Shown here: one piece after another, positions 1-5,613 of the stretch
How the letters are laid out: the number at the start of each line of letters is the position of its first letter
How positions within the stretch are numbered: the first letter of the stretch is position 1
NCBI GenBank assembly: GCA_030601615.1
Contig: JAUVTH010000028.1
Coordinates: forward strand, 1-10,887
Direction of reading: 5' to 3'
Length of the DNA stretch: 10,887 bases
Source of the DNA: Gemmatimonadota bacterium
Lineage (GTDB): Bacteria; Gemmatimonadota; Gemmatimonadetes; Palauibacterales; Palauibacteraceae
Position numbers and translations under genes: made by a program
The notes under the pieces: model-generated
What the model saw: the letters and a program-made list of their open reading frames with translations, nothing else
Databases searched by the model: none
What the model was told of the DNA's origin: nothing

Positions 1-273
1 ATCCGGGTTGTGGGTGTGATCCTGGCGATAGCTCTTCTCACGATCCCGGCGGCGATCGCGCGACACTGGGCCCACAGGCTGGACCGGATGATGGTCCTGG
101 CCTCCGTGATCGGGGCGGTCTGCATCACGGCCGGCCTCTTCCTGTCTTATGGCCTGTCGATCGGTGTCGGTTTCGACATTCCCACGGGCCCGTTCATCAT
201 TCTTCTCGCCGCGGCGATGTATGGAGTGTCCGCTCTCCTGAGTTTCGCCGCACGGCGGCGGAACCGGATCTGA
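1..273 (+). CDS. Metal ABC transporter permease, ZnuB/TroC (ABC-3) family, 3' end only
   Basis: The reading frame is open from base 1, so the gene begins outside the window; 90 codons and a TGA stop are present. The visible part starts with a VVGVILAIALLTIPAAIAR stretch. This matches the conserved late transmembrane segment of ABC-3 family permeases (ZnuB, TroC, MntB), which carry Zn2+ or Mn2+ across the inner membrane with a cognate ATPase and a periplasmic binding protein. Two more hydrophobic segments follow (about residues 31-52 and 60-80), and the protein ends in a basic RRRNRI tail, normal for the C-terminus of this family. The metal cannot be read from this fragment. The GTG at base 10 is an internal codon and not a start. 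The ATPase and binding-protein genes would be expected upstream, outside the window. Confidence 0.85.
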   Translation: MRVVGVILAIALLTIPAAIARHWAHRLDRMMVLASVIGAVCITAGLFLSYGLSIGVGFDIPTGPFIILLAAAMYGVSALLSFAARRRNRI

Positions 274-524
274 CCCTCGTCGTCGCATCCTGCCGGGTCG
301 GGCGCGTCGACGCTCTCGGTCACTGGCAGACTCTTGAGACGGTACACCAGACGACACCCCAGGGGCTGCTGAAACTTCCGCTGCCCTCCACAGCGTAGGA
401 AGAGGCGTGACCGGCCCTGCCGGTCGACGATGGATTACGTGCGTTCGGCGACCCTCGCAGGACGCCACGGCGGCAGCGGGTAGGAGCCCTCGGCCGACCA
501 GCCATCGGGCAGCACGGAGGTTCC
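274..524. other. Intergenic region between metal permease and export cassette
   Basis: This 251-base stretch shows no convincing coding frame. The only clear structure is a 7-bp perfect inverted repeat, gaccggc at 409-415 and gccggtc at 419-425, with a 3-base loop. It is not followed by a T run, so it is a poor Rho-independent terminator; it could be an operator or a chance GC-rich hairpin. A promoter for the export cassette probably lies here because the gap separates two unrelated functions, but I found no pair of hexamers good enough to call. Confidence 0.4.
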
Positions 525-1619
525 ATGAAGACGCGCACGAAAGTGGGAATCGGAGTAGCGGTACTGGTCGTCGTTGCCGGGACGGTTGCAACGGTACTGC
601 TGCGTGGCGGCAGCGGAGACGAGGGCCCGACAACGATCGAGGTGGTCCGCGGCTCGATCCTCCAGAAGGCCCTGGCGATCGGCAACATCGAGCCTGACGT
701 GGAGATTAGCGTCAAGTCGCAAATCTCAGGCGTCGTGCGGGAGATGTTCGTGGAGGCGGGCGACTACGTATCAGCAGGAGCGAGGCTCCTCGAGGTCAAG
801 CCGAATCCGACGCCGATAGAACTCGCGGAATCCAAGCGACAGGTCGAGCTCGGGGAGATAGAGTTCGAGAACATGCGGCGCGACCTGCAGAGGAAGCAGG
901 AACTGAGAGAGCGCGACTTCATCACGCAGGAGGAGCTCGAGCTATCGGAGAGGCAGTACGAGCGGGCGAGGGTGCAGGCTCAGATGGCCCGGGAACGAGT
1001 GGCTCTTCTCGAGACGGGACGCGTGCGCATCGCGGACCGGGACATCGATGCGGTGATCCGTGCCCCGATTGACGGTTTCGTCCTGGAGACGCGGGTGGAG
1101 AGCGGTGATCCTGTCGTTCCACTCAGCGCGTTCCAGGAGGGCACAGTCCTGATCACGATGGCGGAGATGAGCAACCTCATCTTCCGCGGCACCGTGGACG
1201 AGATCGATGTCGGCAAGCTCCGAGAAGGAATGCCGGCGGTAGTCAAGGTCGGCGCACTGCCGGATGCCGGCGTCACTGGCGAAGTGTACTCCATTTCCCT
1301 CAAGGCTCGAAACGAGGACAACGCGACCGTGTTTCCAATCGAGGTCCGCCTCACGGAGGTGGGAGACGTCGTCCTGCGCGCGGGCTACTCGGCCAACGTG
1401 GACATCATCATCGATCGCCGGGACGACGTGCTGGTGATTCCCGAGCGTCTCATCCGCCTCGAGGAAGAGATCGCACGTGTGACGGTGCTTCTTCCCGGGG
1501 GAGCACCGGAGGAGCGGGAGATCGAGACCGGGCTGTCGGACGCGCTCAGCATCGAAGTTCTCTCGGGCCTGGAGGAGGGCGAGCTCGTGGTCGAGCCGCC
1601 TCCCCGGGAGATCGAATGA
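525..1619 (+). CDS. Periplasmic adaptor subunit (HlyD/MacA-like membrane fusion protein)
   Basis: The 364-residue protein has the layout of a membrane fusion protein. A short basic N-terminus and one membrane anchor (about residues 7-26) are followed by the first lipoyl half-motif (about 61-95, with SQISGVVREMFVEAGDYV). An alpha-helical hairpin rich in Glu, Arg and Gln comes next (about 98-165), then the second lipoyl half (about 172-200, VIRAPIDGFVLETRVESGD), a beta-barrel domain (about 208-295, ending AGYSANVDIII) and a membrane-proximal domain. Such adaptors join an inner-membrane ABC or RND pump to an outer-membrane channel. The following permease genes point to a MacAB-like ABC exporter. 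The hairpin is short, as in MacA-type adaptors. The start is supported by GGAGG at 516-520, four bases before the ATG. The substrate cannot be inferred, and no TolC-type channel is encoded nearby. Confidence 0.9.
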   Translation: MKTRTKVGIGVAVLVVVAGTVATVLLRGGSGDEGPTTIEVVRGSILQKALAIGNIEPDVEISVKSQISGVVREMFVEAGDYVSAGARLLEVKPNPTPIELAESKRQVELGEIEFENMRRDLQRKQELRERDFITQEELELSERQYERARVQAQMARERVALLETGRVRIADRDIDAVIRAPIDGFVLETRVESGDPVVPLSAFQEGTVLITMAEMSNLIFRGTVDEIDVGKLREGMPAVVKVGALPDAGVTGEVYSISLKARNEDNATVFPIEVRLTEVGDVVLRAGYSANVDIIIDRRDDVLVIPERLIRLEEEIARVTVLLPGGAPEEREIETGLSDALSIEVLSGLEEGELVVEPPPREIE

Positions 1620-1661
1620 TCTCGTGGTGGCGGGTGACGTGCTGAGCGTGGGGAGAAGAGG

Positions 1662-2909
1662 ATGAGTCGCTTCGGGGCAGCCATCGGACAGTTCTTGGCG
1701 GATGTCAGGAACCAGAAGCTCCGAACAACCCTCACGCTGCTCGGCATCACGTGGGGGACTGTCGCAGTAGTCGTCCTCCTGGCGTTCGGTGTAGGTCTCG
1801 AGAAGCAGACGATGAAGCGCTTCCACGGCCTGGGCGACCGGGTCGTGATGTTGTTCGGTGGCACGACCACAAGGTCGTTCGAGGGTTTTCCGGAAGGTCG
1901 CTCCATCAGACTGCGCGAGCACGACGCCTGGACCCTCGCGGCGCAAATCCCGGAGATCGAGCGCATAAGTCCGGAATACAGTCGCTGGAACACGCCCGTC
2001 CGAAACGGTCGTCAGGTGCTGCGTCCGAACATTGCGGGGGTGTGGCCTGACTACACGTTCATGCGCAACGTCATACCCGACAGGGGGGGGCGTTTCATCA
2101 ACCAGGAGGACATCGACAACCGGCGGCGGGTGGCGGTGCTCGGCAACCGGGCCAGGGACTTCCTGTTCGAGGACGAGGCCGAAGATGTCGACGTCGTCGG
2201 AAGGCAGATCATGATCGGCGCGACGCCCTTCACGATCGTGGGAGTAATGATGCCCAAGCAGCAGAGTTCCTCCTACAGTTCACGTGACCGGGACCGGGTG
2301 TTCATCCCCGGATCGACCCACCACGCGATGTTCGGGCAGCTGTACCTCAACAACATCGTCTATCAAACGGCAAGCGCGGACGCCTCGCGCAGGGCCGAGG
2401 GTCGGGTGTACGAAGTGCTCGGCCGAAAGTATCGGTTCGATTCCGCCGACGAGGACGCCCTGGGCGTGTGGGATACAACGGAATTCGAGAAGATGTTCGA
2501 GTACCTGTTCACGGGGTTTCACATCTTCTTCGCGATCGTCGGGACGTTCACCCTTACCGTAGGCGGCATCGGTGTGGCCAACATCATGTATGTGGTCGTC
2601 CGGGAGCGGACGAGGGAGATCGGGATCAAGCGATCTGTAGGCGCCAGAAAGCAGGATATCCTGCGACAGTTCTTCATCGAGGCCACGTCCATGGTGCTCA
2701 TCGGCGGCGCACTCGGATTCGTGTTGTCGCTCGGGCTCGTAAAGCTGGTTTCATTCGGGGACATGGAGGAGTTCATCGGGGCGCCGCAGGTATCGCCAAC
2801 CGTCGCCATCGTAACGATGGTGCTACTGGGATTCGTTGGAACGGCGGCGGGATACTTCCCGGCTCGCAAGGCGGCTGGCCTCGATCCAGTCGAGTGCCTG
2901 AGGCAGTAA
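1662..2909 (+). CDS. ABC exporter permease, MacB/FtsX family (first paralogue, no ATPase domain)
   Basis: This 415-residue protein has the four-helix MacB-type topology. TM1 is near residues 23-45 (with ITWGT), followed by a large periplasmic domain (about 46-285; MacB_PCD-like, including RGGRFINQED and a FTIVGVM strand). TM2 is near 286-312 (GGIGVANIMYVVV), TM3 near 341-365 and TM4 near 380-402. The cytoplasmic loop RERTREIGIKRSVGARK (314-330) is the typical FtsX-family coupling region that contacts the ATPase. No Walker A, signature or Walker B motif is present, so ATP hydrolysis must come from a separate protein. It follows the adaptor gene by 42 bases, with a GGGGAGAA ribosome site at 1650-1657. 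It ends LDPVECLRQ, one residue shorter than its paralogue's LDPVDALRYE. Its TAA stop sits at the edge of the inserted element described next. Confidence 0.9.
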   Translation: MSRFGAAIGQFLADVRNQKLRTTLTLLGITWGTVAVVVLLAFGVGLEKQTMKRFHGLGDRVVMLFGGTTTRSFEGFPEGRSIRLREHDAWTLAAQIPEIERISPEYSRWNTPVRNGRQVLRPNIAGVWPDYTFMRNVIPDRGGRFINQEDIDNRRRVAVLGNRARDFLFEDEAEDVDVVGRQIMIGATPFTIVGVMMPKQQSSSYSSRDRDRVFIPGSTHHAMFGQLYLNNIVYQTASADASRRAEGRVYEVLGRKYRFDSADEDALGVWDTTEFEKMFEYLFTGFHIFFAIVGTFTLTVGGIGVANIMYVVVRERTREIGIKRSVGARKQDILRQFFIEATSMVLIGGALGFVLSLGLVKLVSFGDMEEFIGAPQVSPTVAIVTMVLLGFVGTAAGYFPARKAAGLDPVECLRQ

Positions 2910-2939
2910 CAGGTCGCTGAAGAACGCTGGGTGGTCGCG
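2910..2939 (+). repeat. Left terminal inverted repeat of the MITE-like element
   Basis: This arm pairs with the reverse complement of 3152-3181. The mismatches are at 2916, 2932 and 2935. The two outer flanking bases, TA at 2907-2908, also match. The TAA stop codon of the upstream permease (2907-2909) consists of this TA plus the first base of the element. Confidence 0.85.
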
Positions 2940-3151
2940 CGCATGGGTCTTGCCGAGGCGAGACAAGGAACGAGGAGGAAGGCGATGCGGGAGCATCTTC
3001 GACGACGAGTGACGCAGTATCGACCGGCAACCCCCATGCGCCCGGCGGGTTACGGCGGCGTGGGGACATCTGCGGCGTTAGCGCTCCTCCCCGATGCACA
3101 CGGCATCGCATTCGTCGCGCTGCCTAGCATCTGTCCCCACGGCGCTCGTAA

Positions 3152-3181
3152 CGCGGCCGCCCAGCGTTCTTCAGAGACCTG
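3152..3181 (-). repeat. Right terminal inverted repeat of the MITE-like element
   Basis: This arm is the reverse-complement partner of 2910-2939. It ends 13 bases before the ATG of the second permease. The GAGG motif of that gene (3187-3190) therefore lies just outside the element and survived the insertion. Confidence 0.85.
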
Positions 3182-3194
3182 CTAGCGAGGCAGC

Positions 3195-4439
3195 ATGTGG
3201 CGAATCCTGCTGACCGAGTTCGCGGGCGACCTCAAGGCCCACAAGACGCGAGCACTCCTCACGATGTTCGCCATCACCTGGGGGACGATTGCCGTTGTTC
3301 TCCTGCTGGCATTCGGAGAGGGTCTGCGTCGCACGATCAACAGTGGTCTGCTCAACGCCGGCGAGCGGATCTTCATGGTATATGGCGGGCAGACGTCCAA
3401 GAGTTTCGAGGGACTTCCGAGAGGACGACGCGTTCGTCTCACGGAAGACGACATGAACCTCGTCGTCCGCTTCGTCGACCAGATAGACGAGGCGAGCCCC
3501 TCGTACGGTCGGTGGGGCGTGACCCTCGAGTACGCTGACGTGAGGACCACGACCTATATGGAGGGGGTCCATCCGTCATTCTCGGACATGCGTCGCATGT
3601 TTCCGAAGAGAGGCGGCCGGTTCATCAACGACACGGACGTCGCCGAGCGCCGTCGCGTGGTTTTTCTGGGCGACTCGATCGCGTATCGGATCTTCGATTC
3701 CGAGGATCCGATAGGGAAGGAGATCGACCTCGACGGCGTGCCCTTTACGGTGATCGGCGTCATGCAGGCCAAGTTCCAGGACAGTATGAACAATGGTCCT
3801 GACGAGAACCGCGCCATCATTCCGGCCTCGACGTATCGTGCGATCTATGGCGACCGGTACGTGAACCACCTGCTCCTGCGTCCCCGAAGCGTCGAACGGG
3901 CAGAAATCACGAAGCGGGAGATCAACGAGGTGCTGGGAGCGAAGCACAAGTTCGATCCGACGGATGAGCGAGCACTCCCGATGTGGGACTTCATCGAAAG
4001 CGAGGCCCAAACGCGAGCCATTGGGCTCGGAATCCAGTTGTTCCTCGGGCTCGTGGGAATCTTCACGTTGATCGTTGCCGGTGTAGGCGTGGCCAACATC
4101 ATGTACGTCGTCGTAAAAGAGCGGACGCGCGAGATCGGGATAAAGCTGGCCGTCGGAGCCCGGAAGAAGCACATCATGGCGCAGTTCATGTTCGAGGCAC
4201 TCTCGATATCGCTTCTCGGCGGGCTCGCCGGGATGACGCTCTCCGTGTTGGCAGTGCTGATAGTCGACTCGATTCCCGCGTCCAACCCGGCGATGAACTA
4301 CATTGCAAATCCAAAGTTGTCGTGGACCATAACTCTCATATGCGGCTCGATCCTGATGCTGATCGGACTGCTCTCCGGTTTCCTGCCCGCGCGTCGAGCC
4401 GCGAACCTGGATCCGGTGGATGCGCTACGATACGAATGA
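3195..4439 (+). CDS. ABC exporter permease, MacB/FtsX family (second paralogue, no ATPase domain)
   Basis: This 414-residue protein is a clear paralogue of the preceding permease. Both share an ITWGT motif in TM1, YGG/FGG then SFEG plus a Gly/Arg-rich turn, a RGGRFIN motif, GVGVANIMYVVV in TM2 and the coupling loop ERTREIGIKLAVGARKK (309-325). Topology is TM1 about 20-42, a periplasmic MacB_PCD-like domain about 43-275, then TM2 about 276-306, TM3 about 334-358 and TM4 about 377-398. It ends LDPVDALRYE. It carries no nucleotide-binding domain. The two permeases probably form a heterodimer; this is inferred from tandem arrangement and equal length. GAGG at 3187-3190, four bases before ATG, serves as the ribosome site. 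The intervening element means this gene now depends on readthrough of about 270 structured bases, or on a promoter inside the element. Confidence 0.9.
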   Translation: MWRILLTEFAGDLKAHKTRALLTMFAITWGTIAVVLLLAFGEGLRRTINSGLLNAGERIFMVYGGQTSKSFEGLPRGRRVRLTEDDMNLVVRFVDQIDEASPSYGRWGVTLEYADVRTTTYMEGVHPSFSDMRRMFPKRGGRFINDTDVAERRRVVFLGDSIAYRIFDSEDPIGKEIDLDGVPFTVIGVMQAKFQDSMNNGPDENRAIIPASTYRAIYGDRYVNHLLLRPRSVERAEITKREINEVLGAKHKFDPTDERALPMWDFIESEAQTRAIGLGIQLFLGLVGIFTLIVAGVGVANIMYVVVKERTREIGIKLAVGARKKHIMAQFMFEALSISLLGGLAGMTLSVLAVLIVDSIPASNPAMNYIANPKLSWTITLICGSILMLIGLLSGFLPARRAANLDPVDALRYE

Positions 4440-4474
4440 GCCGACCGCCCCGTTTCTCGCTGGAGACATGACCC

Positions 4475-4768
4475 ATGGAAGACTTCTTCTTCGCACTCAT
4501 ACCGATCACCTTCATCCTATCCGTGTCAGGGGTGCTCATCTTCCGACCTCTTGCGAAGCGACTCGGCAACGTGATGGAGGCGAACGCCCTGGCCAGGCAA
4601 CAGGTAGTTGACGACAAACTCCACCACGAGCATGTGAAGACCTTGCTCGAGACGCAGAACCTGAAGATCCAGCAACTGGAGCAGCGACTGGAATTCACGG
4701 AGTCACTGCTGGAAGCCAGACCGTCTCAATACCTTGCGGGCGGGCCGCAGCGCAAGGAAGTCATCTGA
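4475..4768 (+). CDS. Small single-span membrane protein with coiled-coil tail
   Basis: The 97-residue product has one N-terminal hydrophobic helix (about residues 6-26, FALIPITFILSVSGVLIF). It is followed by a positively charged RPLAKR, then a long heptad-rich helix (about 36-82) with Leu spaced as in a coiled coil and the stretch IQQLEQRLEFTESLLE. The positive residues after the helix suggest the tail is cytoplasmic. The general plan of one span plus a coiled coil ending in an RLE.TE-type motif recalls PspB-like proteins, but the match is weak and I do not assign it. A TGGAGA ribosome site lies at 4461-4466, eight bases before the ATG. The gap to the second permease gene is 35 bases, so it is likely the last gene of the export operon and could be an accessory or regulatory subunit. 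Confidence 0.75.
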   Translation: MEDFFFALIPITFILSVSGVLIFRPLAKRLGNVMEANALARQQVVDDKLHHEHVKTLLETQNLKIQQLEQRLEFTESLLEARPSQYLAGGPQRKEVI

Positions 4769-4774
4769 CCGCAG

Positions 4775-4807
4775 GAGCCGGTCAGAAGAAGAAGAAAGCT
4801 CCGGCTC
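4775..4807. terminator. Weak inverted repeat at the convergent gene junction
   Basis: GAGCCGG at 4775-4781 and CCGGCTC at 4801-4807 form a perfect 7-bp stem around a 19-base purine-rich loop that includes the stop codon of the barrel gene. Its place between two converging genes (13 bases apart) fits a shared terminator, but the loop is long and no T run follows on either strand. Confidence 0.25.
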
Positions 4808-5387
4808 GAATCGAGAAGAGTGATCCTGTTCTCGACGTGCCGGGAACCGATACGCCGTCGAGTTCGAGGTCACCCCCGGTGAACCAGCCGAATTGTCCGG
4901 AGACATCGATGGAGATCTTCTCGGCGACAGGCATGTCTACGCCCACGAGAGCGGCAAGCTCCAGGCCGCTGATCCTGGTGCTCCCGTCGTTGAGGCTGCT
5001 GCTCACCTGCATCCAGCCGACCCGTCCTTGAATGTAGGGGAGCATCTGGGTCTCGTCGCTGAACAGCAGCAGGTCGGCGACCGCGAAGATCTCGTATCTG
5101 TTGGCGGAGCCGTCCGCGTCCTGGATTCCGTGTCGCGAGTATCCCCCGCCGGCTCCGAGTCGCAGCGGAACGGTTGCGATCTGATACAGCACGGCGGCCT
5201 CGACTCCGGGTCCACCGTTAAGGCTGTCTCCGATTTCGCCCGTGATCAAGGTGTAAGCGAGGTTGGCATCGACCATGAAGCGAGCCTGTCGTCGAGGGTC
5301 GAATCTACCCTGGGCTTCGGCTTCACCGGGCACTCCGAGCAGAAAGAGAACGAAGGCGAATGCGCTGGCGACCGCAATGCGAACCAT
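4782..5387 (-). CDS. Small outer-membrane beta-barrel protein with signal peptide
   Basis: From the ATG at 5387 the protein is 201 residues. A signal peptide occupies about 1-25 (hydrophobic VASAFAFVLFLLGVP core, cleavage site near AEA-Q). The mature part shows alternating hydrophobic/polar strands with Gly and aromatic residues, for example FMVDANLAYTLI, VEAAVLYQI, LRLGAGGGYSRHG, YIQGRVGWMQVS, LELAALVGVDM and ISIDVSGQFGWF. This fits an 8-stranded OmpA/OmpX-like barrel. It ends AGAFFFF, and a C-terminal Phe is the usual recognition feature for the BAM assembly machinery. The frame is open upstream to 5615, but that extension places 76 polar residues before the signal peptide. GGGAG a few bases before the 5387 ATG also supports the shorter form. 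Ligand and role are unknown. It is transcribed away from the JAMM-protein gene and towards the export operon. Confidence 0.75.
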   Translation of the reverse strand: MVRIAVASAFAFVLFLLGVPGEAEAQGRFDPRRQARFMVDANLAYTLITGEIGDSLNGGPGVEAAVLYQIATVPLRLGAGGGYSRHGIQDADGSANRYEIFAVADLLLFSDETQMLPYIQGRVGWMQVSSSLNDGSTRISGLELAALVGVDMPVAEKISIDVSGQFGWFTGGDLELDGVSVPGTSRTGSLFSIRAGAFFFF

Positions 5388-5613
5388 GGTGGCTCCCGTT
5401 GATCGGTGATCCTGAACCCCTTGATGGCGGCCCTCCCTGCGACACTCGCTGGCAGACCCTCCGCATGTCAACACCGCGGCGACCCACCGTGTTTCATCCG
5501 GAACATCTTGCCGACCCTGCCGGCAGGCTATCGATTGAACGCCGAAACAGGAAAGTTGTGCTGCGTCAGGCAGAGTCCAGTCGACGAGAGCGCGTTCCCA
5601 TGGCGGAGTGGGC
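5388..5613. promoter_or_regulatory. Divergent intergenic region with 12-bp palindrome
   Basis: These 226 bases separate the start of the barrel gene (leftward) from the start of the JAMM-protein gene (rightward), so they should hold promoters for both. A perfect 12-bp palindrome, CCTGCCGGCAGG, lies at 5516-5527 and could be an operator. On the - strand a perfect TTGACA hexamer occupies 5471 down to 5466, but the sequence 16-18 bases further on has no acceptable -10 match. On the + strand a weak TTGCCG (5508-5513) with TATCGA (5529-5534) has only 15 bases between. None of these promoters is firmly supported. Confidence 0.35.
5605..5608 (+). promoter_or_regulatory. Ribosome-binding site that selects the ATG at 5614
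   Basis: GGAG lies five bases before ATG 5614. A GTG two codons earlier (5608) would overlap this motif and has no purine-rich site of its own, so the ATG is preferred. Confidence 0.6.

Larger units (their letters stand above)
2909..3182. mobile_element. MITE-like element with ~30-bp terminal inverted repeats and TA flanks
   Basis: The gap between the two permease genes is filled almost exactly by a 274-base element. Its ends, 2910-2939 and 3152-3181, are inverted repeats matching at 27 of 30 positions, with 15 uninterrupted matches at 2917-2931. A TA dinucleotide flanks each side (2907-2908 and 3183-3184), as expected for insertion with TA duplication. Inside are two further hairpins: 2939-2955 with 3025-3041 (15/17 matched, tip stem 2984-2988/2993-2997), and 3059-3068 with 3132-3141 (10/10, inner stems 3080-3084/3117-3121 and 3092-3097/3103-3108). 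The whole can fold as a Y-shaped structure. There is no transposase; the only frame through it looks non-coding. Removing the element plus one TA leaves CAG TAG, nine bases, then ATG, a normal operon junction. Similar design is known in Correia elements of Neisseria. The family here is unidentified. Confidence 0.75.

Noticed and set aside
409..425. GC-rich hairpin as terminator of the metal permease gene
   Set aside because: It lies 136 bases after the stop codon and has no following T run, so it is not listed as a terminator.
942..1946. Long - strand open frame (334 codons) across the adaptor and permease genes
   Set aside because: It is antisense to two well-supported genes and its product shows no domain or membrane pattern.
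2931..3185. 84-codon + strand frame beginning with GTG inside the intergenic element
   Set aside because: It lies wholly within the inverted-repeat structure, has no ribosome site and an Arg/Ala-rich composition typical of chance GC-rich frames.
2900..3193. GAGGCAG heptamer on both sides of the inserted element (2900-2906 and 3187-3193) as a target duplication
   Set aside because: The copies are not directly adjacent to the inverted-repeat ends, being separated by 3 and 5 bases; the TA flanks explain the junction better.
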